Below the pieces are notes generated by a model. The model was not told where the DNA came from and made no database searches. It was given only the letters and a program-made list of their open reading frames with translations. Shown in pieces: positions 41,105 to 49,256 of a DNA stretch of 64,000 nucleotides. Origin of the DNA: Micromonospora terminaliae. GTDB lineage: Bacteria; Actinomycetota; Actinomycetes; Mycobacteriales; Micromonosporaceae. Every line of letters begins with the position of its first letter. Within the stretch, counting starts at the first letter, position 1. The position numbers and the translations under genes were made by a program. Location: NCBI RefSeq assembly GCF_009671205.1, contig NZ_CP045309.1, positions 5,350,001 to 5,414,000 of the forward strand. The letters run 5' to 3'.

Positions 41105-42703
41105 ATGTCTGGTACCCCCGCCAGGCGCGCACGGACGACCCGACGCCGCACCCTGGCCGTCCTGTCCGCCGCCGCCCTCGCCCTGCCGATGCTGTTCGGT
41201 CCCGCCGCCCCCGCGGCCGCCGCCGACCGGCCCGCCGTCCAGCCGCTGCCCGCCGCGCTGGAGACCGTCCGCGCCGCCGAGGCCACCGCCCTCTACGGCT
41301 CCCCCGACATCCGGCCCCTCGAACAGCGGCGCACCGCGCTGGTCACGATGGGCGACAGCGAGATCTCCGGTGAAGGCGTCGGCAACTACGTGCCCGGCAC
41401 CCACCAGGACGGGAACTGGTGCGACCGCTCGTACGACCAGGCGGTGTTCCGCACCGGCATCCCGGCCGACCAGAAGTACAACCTGGCCTGCTCGGGGGCG
41501 ACCCCGTGGAACCTGATCGCCGGCGGGCCGACCCAGCACAACGAGCTGAACCAGGGCGACCAGTTGGCGATCAAGGCACGCAACACGCACGTCCGGCTCA
41601 TCTGGGTGGTGGTCGGCGCGAACGGCGACGGCACCATCCAGTTCGGGCCGGTGGCCACCGACTGCGCGATCCGCCGGGTCTTCTTCCAGGGCGCGTGCTG
41701 GCCCACCTACACCGACCAGTGGACGATCCGCACCGACGGCAGCCGGCAGGCGGTCGAGGCCGCGCTGACCTCGATCCGGCAGACCATGACGGGGGCCGGC
41801 TACCTGCGTTCGGACTACGAGCTGGTGCTCATGTCGTACCCGAGCCCGGGCAGCCCGGACGTCGAGGACAATCCAAACTTCCCCGGCTGGTACTCCGGCG
41901 GCTGCCTGCTCTACCTGGCCGACATGGCGTTCGCCCGGAACAAGGCCGTGCCGATGTTCGAGTCGGCGCTGCGCGCCGCCGCCAGCAACACCGGCACCCG
42001 CTACCTGGACGCCAGCCGGCTCTTCCACGGCCACGAGGTGTGCACCGACAACACCTCGGTCCGCGGCCTCTACATCGAGGTGGGCATCTGGGACGAGAAC
42101 GCGGCGCGGCAGTCGTTCCACCCGAACTACCGCGGGCACGGCATGTTCGCCCAGTGCGTCACCCAGTTCTGGAACTCGGGCGCGCAGCGGGCCACCTGCG
42201 TGGACCCGGCCAGCACCGGACAGGGCGTGCTGGTCGACGGGCTGCTGGAGTTCCGGCAGCTGCGGAACGCGGCCACCGGGACCTGTGTGGACGGCAGGGG
42301 GTACGACTCCCGCAACGGCACGGTGCAGCAGTCGTACGCCTGCCACGGCGGTCGCAACCAGGGCTTCTGGTACGACCCGGCCCGGCAGTCGCTGCACTCC
42401 GAGCTCTCCCACGACCGCTGCCTGGACGTGAGCGGCGGCAGCCTGACCGCCGGCACCGCGGTCAACGTCCACGACTGCCACGGCGGGGCCAACCAGAAAT
42501 TCGTCTTCGCCGGCAACCAGCTCAAGCCGGCCGGCGCGACCACCCTCTGCGTCGGCTTCGACAACCCCTGGCTCACCACTCCGCGACTGCGGCTGGCGAC
42601 CTGCTCGACGAGCAGCCGCCAGCAGTGGTACTTCGAGTCCCGGTCGTACGCGAACCCGGTCGGCTACGGCCACGACGACTTCATCGGGTCGCGCGTCTAC
42701 TGA
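41105..42703 (+). CDS. secreted SGNH/GDSL hydrolase with C-terminal ricin-type lectin domain
   Basis: 532 aa, ATG behind AAAGGAG. A Tat/Sec-like signal peptide (RRARTTRRRTLAVLSAAALALPMLFGPAAPAAAA) predicts export. The SGNH domain (about 75-360) has block I VTMGDSEISGEG with the catalytic Ser and block V SFHPNYRGHGMF with the catalytic His; cysteines suggest disulfides. Residues about 385-515 form a beta-trefoil lectin with QxW-type repeats (NQGFWYD, NQKFVF, RQQWYF). It probably de-esterifies a polysaccharide to which the lectin binds; the substrate is unknown. Terminator follows at once. Confidence 0.86.
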   Translation: MSGTPARRARTTRRRTLAVLSAAALALPMLFGPAAPAAAADRPAVQPLPAALETVRAAEATALYGSPDIRPLEQRRTALVTMGDSEISGEGVGNYVPGTHQDGNWCDRSYDQAVFRTGIPADQKYNLACSGATPWNLIAGGPTQHNELNQGDQLAIKARNTHVRLIWVVVGANGDGTIQFGPVATDCAIRRVFFQGACWPTYTDQWTIRTDGSRQAVEAALTSIRQTMTGAGYLRSDYELVLMSYPSPGSPDVEDNPNFPGWYSGGCLLYLADMAFARNKAVPMFESALRAAASNTGTRYLDASRLFHGHEVCTDNTSVRGLYIEVGIWDENAARQSFHPNYRGHGMFAQCVTQFWNSGAQRATCVDPASTGQGVLVDGLLEFRQLRNAATGTCVDGRGYDSRNGTVQQSYACHGGRNQGFWYDPARQSLHSELSHDRCLDVSGGSLTAGTAVNVHDCHGGANQKFVFAGNQLKPAGATTLCVGFDNPWLTTPRLRLATCSTSSRQQWYFESRSYANPVGYGHDDFIGSRVY

Positions 42704-42708
42704 GGAAC

Positions 42709-42746
42709 GGCACCGGGGCCGGCGCGCTGACGCCGGCCCCGGTGCC
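42709..42746. terminator. terminator between SGNH hydrolase and lipoprotein genes
   Basis: Perfect 16-bp arms 42709-42724 and 42731-42746 with a 6-nt loop, between convergent genes. Confidence 0.88.
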
Positions 42747-42751
42747 CCGCC

Positions 42752-43360
42752 TCAGCGCTGCTTGAGCGGTACGACGACGAGGCGGGCGACGGACGTGTCG
42801 CCGTCCTTCGCACCGGCCACACCGACCGTCGTGCCGACCTTGATGTCGCTGGGCTGCACGGTGCTGCGGCGCTCGACCACCCGGAGCTTCTCGTCGAAGG
42901 TCCAGGTCATGGTGAAGCCGTCGGTCGACTTCACGGTCATCGACCTGGCGTCGATGGCGGTCACCTGGCCGCGCTGGACGGCGACGGTCTTCGTCCCGCC
43001 GTCCTTCGTCTGCACCACGACCTCGCCGTGCAGGGTGTTCCTGCGCAGCAGCACCCGGGCGCGGTGCCGCTTGCGCCACTCCTGCGCCTGCTCGCCCCGC
43101 TTGCCGCGCGGGCCGGCCTGCTCTTCGGGCGTGCCGGAGGCCGACGGCGCCGGGGCGGCGACGGGGTCGACGTCCAGCTCGGCGGCGTCGACGCCGAGCG
43201 CGGCCAGCGCCTGACCGTCCGCACCCAGGGCGGCGGCCACCTCGACGGCCGTCTCCTTCGCCGAATCCTGGGCGACCTCGGCCGGGCCGCATCCCGCGAG
43301 CCCGAGGGCGGCGGCCGCGAGCAGCGCCGTGACGCCGGTGACGATTCCCTGACGTGCCAT
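42752..43360 (-). CDS. putative lipoprotein, probable output gene of the adjacent two-component system
   Basis: 202 aa; ATG at 43360 with GAGAGGAAC upstream. Signal peptide MARQGIVTGVTALLAAAALGLAGC ends in a lipobox. The mature part has a helical region and then a beta-rich domain (LHGEVVVQTKDGGTKTVAVQRGQVTAIDARSMTVKSTDG) like OB-fold DUF5666-type envelope proteins. A 17-nt motif 65 bp upstream (43425-43441) recurs in front of the response-regulator gene, so expression is probably controlled by that system. Confidence 0.72.
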   Translation of the reverse strand: MARQGIVTGVTALLAAAALGLAGCGPAEVAQDSAKETAVEVAAALGADGQALAALGVDAAELDVDPVAAPAPSASGTPEEQAGPRGKRGEQAQEWRKRHRARVLLRRNTLHGEVVVQTKDGGTKTVAVQRGQVTAIDARSMTVKSTDGFTMTWTFDEKLRVVERRSTVQPSDIKVGTTVGVAGAKDGDTSVARLVVVPLKQR

Positions 43361-43416
43361 CAGTGTTCCTCTCGTCCGTGGTGCCGTCAGCCTCCCCCAC
43401 CGCCGCGAGCGGATCG

Positions 43417-44862
43417 TCAGGCCGATGTTCGGGTCAGGTAAGGATCGCCGGGCAGCCGGACGGTGAAGGCCGCCCCGCCCTCCGGAGCGTGACCGGCCCG
43501 GATCTCGCCGCCGAGCCGCCGGACCAGCCCGGCGGCGAGCGCCAGCCCGAGCCCGCTGCCCACCTTGCGCACCCCCCGGTACCGCTGGTGCAGGGCCCCG
43601 CGCTCGAACGCCACCGCCAGGTCGTCGTCGGTGAAGCCGGGTCCGCCGTCCCGGACCTCGACGAAGCCGCCCGCGGCCGGGTCCGCGCCGGCCGCCCGCA
43701 CCGCGAGCACCACGGGCGCCCCCGGGGGTACGACCCGCAGCGCGTTCTCCAGCAGCCCGTCCACGACCTGCCGGATCCGCCCCGGATCGGTGTACGCGGG
43801 CACCGGCCCGTCCGGCGTCTCCACCCGGAACGGCACGCCGACCGCCGCGCACCGGTCGGACCAGGTGCGTGCCGCGTCGGCGGCCAGCCGGGTCAGGTCG
43901 ACCGGCCCGGGTTCCAGCGGGAAGTCGGCGGCCTCCAGCCGGGCCAGCGCCAGCAGGTCGCTGACCAGCCGGTCCAGGTGCTCGGACTCGGCGAGCACCG
44001 TCCGCCCGGTGGCCGGCACCGCGTCGGCCTCGATGACCCCGTCGGCCAGCGCCTCGGCGTAGCCGCGGATGGCGGTGAGCGGGGTGCGGAGCTCGTGGGA
44101 GACCGAGAGCAGGAACTCGCGCTGCCGCCCCTCACTGGTGGCCAGCGCGGCGGCCAGCCCGTTCAGCGCGTACGCCAGGTCGGCCACCTCGTCGGGCGGC
44201 TCCACGGGCACGCGCACCGCCCGGTCCCCGGCCCGCAGCCGCGCGGCGGCCGTGGCCGCGGTGCGGATCGGCCGGGCCAGCCGGCGGGCCAGCAGCAGGC
44301 CGGCGGCCGCCCCGGCGGCGAGCCCGGCGAGCATCGGCAACCAGAGGCTGAGCAGCACCTGCCGCCACGGTCCGTTGCGGGTCGGCCGGGCCAGCACGAC
44401 GCCGTCGCCGCCGGGCAGCGCCCGCCCCTCGACCAGGGCCCGTTCGCCGCCGACCAGCCGCCGGCCGGAGACGTCCCGGCCGGCCGCCACCCGCTTCACC
44501 ACCTGCGGGGGCAGGCCGGCGTGGTCGGCCTGGCCGGCCCGGACCAGGTACACCTGGATCTGCTGCTGGCGGAGCTGGCGGATGAGCCGGTCCCCGGCAT
44601 TGTCCCGCTGGCGCGCCGCGCGGACCCGGAGCACCTCGGCGGCCAGCCGGGCCTGCGCGGCCAGCGCCTCCTGGTCGCGCCGCTCCGCCCCGCGTACCGC
44701 CAGGGGCACCGCGACCAGCGCGGTGACCAGCACCGACACCAGCGCCACCGCGCAGGTGACCAGCACGGCGCGGGCGGTCAGGGTGTGCGCGAACCGCCGC
44801 CGGGGCGGGGCCGCCGGGCCGGACCCGATGACCGGGAGCGCGACGGTGGGCTGTTCAGGCAT
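43417..44862 (-). CDS. two-component sensor histidine kinase
   Basis: 481 aa. Two membrane helices (about 31-55 and 170-192) flank an extracytoplasmic sensor of about 115 aa. Then HAMP (192-245), the H box SVSHELRTPLTA with H256, the N box GLLENALR, G1 EVRDGGPGF and G2 GSGLGLALAAGL. The start overlaps the regulator gene by 8 bp, so they form one operon. The signal is unknown; the small lipoprotein encoded downstream may be part of the sensing loop. Confidence 0.92.
   Translation of the reverse strand: MPEQPTVALPVIGSGPAAPPRRRFAHTLTARAVLVTCAVALVSVLVTALVAVPLAVRGAERRDQEALAAQARLAAEVLRVRAARQRDNAGDRLIRQLRQQQIQVYLVRAGQADHAGLPPQVVKRVAAGRDVSGRRLVGGERALVEGRALPGGDGVVLARPTRNGPWRQVLLSLWLPMLAGLAAGAAAGLLLARRLARPIRTAATAAARLRAGDRAVRVPVEPPDEVADLAYALNGLAAALATSEGRQREFLLSVSHELRTPLTAIRGYAEALADGVIEADAVPATGRTVLAESEHLDRLVSDLLALARLEAADFPLEPGPVDLTRLAADAARTWSDRCAAVGVPFRVETPDGPVPAYTDPGRIRQVVDGLLENALRVVPPGAPVVLAVRAAGADPAAGGFVEVRDGGPGFTDDDLAVAFERGALHQRYRGVRKVGSGLGLALAAGLVRRLGGEIRAGHAPEGGAAFTVRLPGDPYLTRTSA
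43425..43441 (-). promoter_or_regulatory. shared 17-nt motif upstream of the lipoprotein gene
   Basis: Reads TTACCTGACCCGAACAT on the minus strand. 15 of 17 bases match the motif before the response-regulator gene (45592-45608). It overlaps the last codons of the kinase gene. Likely binding site of the OmpR-type regulator. Confidence 0.6.
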
Positions 44863-45547
44863 CGGCCGCGTACCCGACGCCGCGGTGGGTGCGGATCACG
44901 CTGGCCGGGCCGAGCTTCGCCCGCACCTGCGCCACGTGCACGTCGACGGTCCGGGTGCCGGCGTGTGCCGCGTACCCCCAGACGCCGGCCAGCAGTTCCT
45001 CCCGGGTGAAGACCCGGCCGGGCCGGGCCATCAGGTGCGCGAGCAGGTCGAACTCGGTGGAGGTCAGCTGCACCGGGGCGCCGCCGGCGGTGACCGTGCG
45101 GCGGGCCGGGTCGAGGGTGACCGCGCCGACCACCCGGGGCTGCTCGGCCGTGGCGGGTGCGCCGGCGGCGCGGCGCAGCACCGCCCGGACCCGGGCGACC
45201 AGCTCGCGGGGGCTGAACGGCTTCGTCACGTAGTCGTCGGCGCCCAGTTCCAGGCCGACGATCCGGTCGACCTCGTCGTCGCGTGCGGTGAGGAAGATGA
45301 CCGGCGTCCAGTCGCCGGCCTCGCGCAGCCGCCGGCAGATCTCGGTGCCGGCCAGGCCGGGCAGCGCGATGTCGAGCACGCAGGCCACCGGCCGCAGCCG
45401 CCGCGCGGCGGCCAGCCCGGCCGACCCGTCCCGTTCCAGGTGTACGCCGAACCCGTCCCGGGTCAGGTAGAGCCGGACCAGGTCGGCGATGGCCGGCTCG
45501 TCCTCCACCACGAGGACGAGCCCACGCGGAGCGGCGTCGGCGGTCAC
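44855..45547 (-). CDS. OmpR-family response regulator
   Basis: 230 aa. The receiver has acidic pocket E15-D16, phosphoacceptor D59 in CVLDIALPG and K109 in YVTKPFSP. The C-terminal winged helix ends with VRAKLGPASVIRTHRGVGYAAD. GTG start. It is first in an operon with the kinase. A motif 45 bp upstream also precedes the lipoprotein gene, which points to autoregulation. Confidence 0.93.
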   Translation of the reverse strand: MTADAAPRGLVLVVEDEPAIADLVRLYLTRDGFGVHLERDGSAGLAAARRLRPVACVLDIALPGLAGTEICRRLREAGDWTPVIFLTARDDEVDRIVGLELGADDYVTKPFSPRELVARVRAVLRRAAGAPATAEQPRVVGAVTLDPARRTVTAGGAPVQLTSTEFDLLAHLMARPGRVFTREELLAGVWGYAAHAGTRTVDVHVAQVRAKLGPASVIRTHRGVGYAADA

Positions 45548-45591
45548 CGGCCCATGATTACCGACCGGGGGCCGGTCGGGCGGCCGGCGGA

Positions 45592-45608
45592 ATGTTCGGG
45601 TTCGGTAA
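45592..45608 (-). promoter_or_regulatory. shared 17-nt motif upstream of the response-regulator gene
   Basis: Reads TTACCGAACCCGAACAT on the minus strand. See the matching motif at 43425-43441. The GAACCCGAAC core suggests direct half-sites, as OmpR-type regulators use. Confidence 0.6.
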
Positions 45609-45616
45609 GGAGCCGG

Positions 45617-46129
45617 TCAGCGGACCGTCGCGGGCCGGAGCACGGCCGTGCGGGCGGCGGCCGGCGGCTGGCCGATGGTGGCGACCAGCCGCTCCGCGGG
45701 CGTCCGGAGCCGCGTCCGGAAGGCGTGGTTGAGCAGGGTGTCGAGCTGCCACACCTGCTTCGGGTGGTGGGTCCGGATGAGGAACCGCTCCCGGACCCCG
45801 TCGATCGCGGTGGCCGCCAGCTCCAGGCTGTGCGACCGCGGGTCGGGGCTCCAGGTGACGTTGCTGAGCTCGCGTAGTTCGGTGTTGAGGTGCAGGCGCA
45901 GCCGGTGCAGCACCCGGGTCTGCTGAGTGACCACCAGGCGGCGGTGGGTGAGCAGCATGAGGTAGTCGCCGCCGATCGGGTGGTCCGGACGGCTGCAGCG
46001 GGTGACCAGGATGGTCGCGTCGCCGGAGCCGACGCACCGGCGGAAGACCGGCATGTGCCGGCTGACGGTCTGGGTCGCCAGGCCGGTCTCGGCGGCGGCC
46101 GGAAGGAACGTTCGCGAGAACACGTCCAT
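45617..46129 (-). CDS. hypothetical protein with a PH-like domain
   Basis: 170 aa from the ATG at 46129; another in-frame ATG lies at 46147. The core (DYLMLLTHRRLVVTQQTRVLHRLRLHLNTELRELSNVTWSPD, then LELAATAIDGVRERFLIRTHHPKQVWQLDTLL) has the strand order and closing helix of a bacterial PH-like domain. No membrane segment. The role is unknown. Confidence 0.55.
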   Translation of the reverse strand: MDVFSRTFLPAAAETGLATQTVSRHMPVFRRCVGSGDATILVTRCSRPDHPIGGDYLMLLTHRRLVVTQQTRVLHRLRLHLNTELRELSNVTWSPDPRSHSLELAATAIDGVRERFLIRTHHPKQVWQLDTLLNHAFRTRLRTPAERLVATIGQPPAAARTAVLRPATVR

Positions 46130-46226
46130 GCAAGATGCAACGAGCATGTGAGCAGGGGTGATATGGGTCACTCCCGATTTCTGGAACTTCCACCCGTGCA
46201 AATCGCACTCGATGTGCGACAGACGG

Positions 46227-46261
46227 CGGGCCCCGGTCGCCGCGAGGGCGGCCGGGGCCCG
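46227..46261 (-). terminator. terminator of the surface-protein gene
   Basis: CGGGCCCCGG (46227-46236) and CCGGGGCCCG (46252-46261), a perfect 10-bp stem directly after the stop of the gene at 46270. Confidence 0.8.
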
Positions 46262-46269
46262 TGGTGGGG

Positions 46270-48009
46270 TCAGGAGGTGACGCGTACCAGTCCGGCGTCG
46301 ACCTGCCACTCGCTGCCGTTCGGCACGTACTGGTCGACGCTGTGGCCGATCACCTCGTCGCCCTCGACGGCGTACCGGGAGACGTCCGAGTCCACGGCGT
46401 CGTCGGTGGCGTCCCGCCCGGTGAAGTCGTACGTGGCCGCGACCCGCACCTCGACCCGGTACTGGTTCGGCTTGACCTCCACGGTCCAACTGCCGTCGGC
46501 GGCCACCGGCACGGCGATCGGGGTGCCGTTCGGCTGCCCGGCGAAGGTCGGCACCACCCACACCGAGGCGTTCGCGGCGACCGGGTCGACCGCCACGTCC
46601 TCGGCGTCGCGCCGGCCGTCGCCGTCCAGGTCCTGCCAGAGCTGACCGTGCACGGTGCTGGTGTCCGCGAACTCGACGCTGGTGCCGATCTCGTTGGCCC
46701 CCGAGGGCAACTCCGGCGTGGCGGTGGTGAGCACGCCCTGGAACGGGATCAGGTCACCCGCGACGCCGCCGACCACCGTGAAGTCGAGGGCGATCACCGC
46801 CTGCTCGCCCGTGACCATCGGCGCGTGCCGGCAGTCCCACCCGTCGGTGACGGTGGTGCACTGCCACGGCGCGGCCACCCCGTCGGCGGCGACCGGGCGC
46901 AGCCGCGGGTCAAGGGTGATCCGCATGGTGACGTCCTCGGCCACCATGTCGCCGACGTTCTCGAACTCCCAGGTCGTACGGACCGTGTCACCCGCGACCA
47001 CCCAGTAGGGCCGGACGTCGAGGGTGGTGAACCGGAGGTCGGCGCCGTGCGGCTCGGGCACGATGCTCGCGTCGTAGGTGAAGACCGCGTCGCCGATGTT
47101 GTCGCCGCTGTTCGCTTCCTCGCTGGTGGTGCTCACGTCCACCGGCACGGTGATGGTCGACCCGTCCGTGCCGCCCGGGAGCCGCACCCCCAGGGTCAGC
47201 GCGGCGGCGGCCTCCCCCGCGGCGAGCGCCGGGTGCGTACAGGCGACCACCGGCGCGGAGACGTCACACTGCCAGGGGCCGTCCGCCGGCACCCCGCCGC
47301 CTTCGCCGGCGACGGTCACGCCGTCGGGCAGCCGGACGTGGAGGTTGATTCCGTCGGCGACGGCGTTGCCCCGGTTGACCAGGGCCAACCCGACGCCGGC
47401 CGCCTGGCCGTCGACCAGGACCCGCTCCGGATCCGGGGTGACCGTGAGCCCGAGGTCCGCGACCTCCGGCTCGGGTACCACGATGCTCGCGTCGTAGGTG
47501 AAGACGGCCGTACCGGCGTTGTCGGCGGTGGAACTCTCCCGGCTGGTCGTGGTCACGCCGACCGGCACGGTGAGGGTGCCGCCGTCCTGCCCGGCCGGCA
47601 GCCGCACCTGAAGCTTCAGCGGGGCGGCGGCCGCCCCGGCGGCGAGCGCCGGGTGCGTGCAGCTCGTGACCGGGGTCGAGAGGACGCAGTGCCACGGGCT
47701 GTCGGACGGGACGCCGCCCTCACCGGCGGGCGCGACGCCCTGCGGGAGGCGGAAGGTGAGAGTGACGCCCTCGGCGGTGGCACGACCGTGATTGAGCAGG
47801 TCGACCCCGATGCCGGCCACCTGACCGGCCACCAGGACGCGTGCCGGGTCGGGCGTCACGGTGAGCCCCAGGTCGGCGCGGGGCGGGGCGGCGGAGACCG
47901 GGCCGGCGCCGAGGGCCGTGGCGGCGGTGGTGAGGGCGAGGGCGGCGACTCCGGCGCGCAGCGCCGGGCCGCCGGGACGACTGGAACGGACGAAGCGGAT
48001 GACGGGCAT
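46270..48009 (-). CDS. secreted protein with tandem DUF11-like repeats and an SdrD-like domain
   Basis: 579 aa. Signal peptide (VRSSRPGGPALRAGVAALALTTAATALGAGPVSAA) with a Sec-type cleavage site. Two tandem Ig-like repeats of about 130 aa each start ADLGLTVTPDP and end FTYDASIV; a third, diverged copy follows (ADLRFTTLDVRPYWVV). The last 140 aa look like an SdrD B-like domain (GQLWQDLDGDGRRDAEDV, a Ca-binding-type loop). No LPxTG or lipobox is visible, so attachment to the cell is uncertain. ATG preceded by GAAAGG. Confidence 0.72.
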   Translation of the reverse strand: MPVIRFVRSSRPGGPALRAGVAALALTTAATALGAGPVSAAPPRADLGLTVTPDPARVLVAGQVAGIGVDLLNHGRATAEGVTLTFRLPQGVAPAGEGGVPSDSPWHCVLSTPVTSCTHPALAAGAAAAPLKLQVRLPAGQDGGTLTVPVGVTTTSRESSTADNAGTAVFTYDASIVVPEPEVADLGLTVTPDPERVLVDGQAAGVGLALVNRGNAVADGINLHVRLPDGVTVAGEGGGVPADGPWQCDVSAPVVACTHPALAAGEAAAALTLGVRLPGGTDGSTITVPVDVSTTSEEANSGDNIGDAVFTYDASIVPEPHGADLRFTTLDVRPYWVVAGDTVRTTWEFENVGDMVAEDVTMRITLDPRLRPVAADGVAAPWQCTTVTDGWDCRHAPMVTGEQAVIALDFTVVGGVAGDLIPFQGVLTTATPELPSGANEIGTSVEFADTSTVHGQLWQDLDGDGRRDAEDVAVDPVAANASVWVVPTFAGQPNGTPIAVPVAADGSWTVEVKPNQYRVEVRVAATYDFTGRDATDDAVDSDVSRYAVEGDEVIGHSVDQYVPNGSEWQVDAGLVRVTS

Positions 48010-48236
48010 GCCTGCCTTTCGTCGGTGGAACGGCGGCGCGGCCGGCGCCGCCGGGTGCCGGGGGCCGCCACGTCACCCCGTCGGGGGCGGTCGGCCTCGG
48101 CCGGCATCCATCGATTCAGGCGCTGCCCGGCCGACGGCCGTTACGCAGCGAGCCGCCACACCCTCCACTGTTCACCGACGGGCAACCGGGACGCCACCGG
48201 GCCGGCCACGCACTGATCGCCGCCGCGGCCGCCGTC

Positions 48237-49223
48237 TCAGGCAGGGCTGGGAGCGAAGAGTTCCCCGAGCCAGCCGGGCACGGCGGCCGCGTACTCGGAC
48301 CGGGCCGGATCGGGCGTGGCCAGGGCGCGCCGCCAGGACAGCGCCCGGCTCACGGTGGCGACCGTCATGGCCAGCCCGGCGGCCTCCCGCAGGGCCGCCC
48401 GGTCGTACCGGCCGGTCCACGCCTCCAGGTAGGCGTCCCGCAACCGGCCCAGCACCGGGTCGCCCGGTGCCAGCCCGGCGCCGTGCGCCACCGAGTTGAG
48501 CGTCACCAGCAGAGTGGCGAACGGGTGGGCCACCGAGGCGTCGCCCCAGTCGAAGAAGCGGTAGCCGGCGTCGGCGACGAAGACGTTCCCGTCGTGCAGG
48601 TCGTCGTGCTGGACGCTGGCCGGGACCCCGAACTCCGCCAGCCGACGGCAGGTCGCCGCGAACTCCGGCCGGTGCGCCCGCAGCCGCGCGTGCAGTTCCG
48701 GGGTCAGCCCGTCCGGCCGGCCCAGCAGCAGGGCGTCGGAGTCGTCGAGCAGCCCGTCGAGGAGTGCCGGCATCAGCTCCGGCCGGTGGTCGGGCACCCC
48801 CGCGGCGAGCAACCGGTCGACCCTCGGCGCGACCGCGATCTGCACGGCCGCGTACGCGGGCAGCACCCGCTCCCAGAGCGTCAGGTCCCCGGCGAGCACG
48901 TCCCGCAGGCTCGGGCCGCCGTCGGGCAGCAGCGACCAGCCGCGCGCGGGGTCCACGGCGAGCGGGTCGAGCACCGCCTCCGGGGCGAGCCGGGCCAGCT
49001 CGGCCAGGAGCGCCGCCTCGAAGCGGGTGCCCGCGTTGTTGGCCTTGAACCAGGCCGGGCCGGCGTCGGTGGGCACCCGCCAGACGAGCGACCAGGGGCG
49101 GACCCGGGGCTCCACCGGGCCGGTCACCCGCCGGCCGTGCCGGCCCAGCGCGTCACCGACCCAGGCCAGCGCGGCGTCCCGCCACCGCGGATCGGACCAG
49201 TCGGGTGTCGTCACGGTCGGCAC
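48237..49223 (-). CDS. aminoglycoside phosphotransferase-family kinase
   Basis: 328 aa, APH/choline-kinase fold. Catalytic loop SVQHDDLHDGNVFV and the metal-binding FFDWGDASVAHPF are both present, with the N-lobe Lys likely in PAWFKANNAG. Many such proteins in actinobacteria phosphorylate unknown small molecules; drug resistance should not be assumed. Downstream of the thiolase gene on the same strand (33 bp). Confidence 0.85.
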   Translation of the reverse strand: MPTVTTPDWSDPRWRDAALAWVGDALGRHGRRVTGPVEPRVRPWSLVWRVPTDAGPAWFKANNAGTRFEAALLAELARLAPEAVLDPLAVDPARGWSLLPDGGPSLRDVLAGDLTLWERVLPAYAAVQIAVAPRVDRLLAAGVPDHRPELMPALLDGLLDDSDALLLGRPDGLTPELHARLRAHRPEFAATCRRLAEFGVPASVQHDDLHDGNVFVADAGYRFFDWGDASVAHPFATLLVTLNSVAHGAGLAPGDPVLGRLRDAYLEAWTGRYDRAALREAAGLAMTVATVSRALSWRRALATPDPARSEYAAAVPGWLGELFAPSPA

Positions 49224-49256
49224 GCTAGGCGGCGCCCCCGGCGGCGGCCAGCGATT

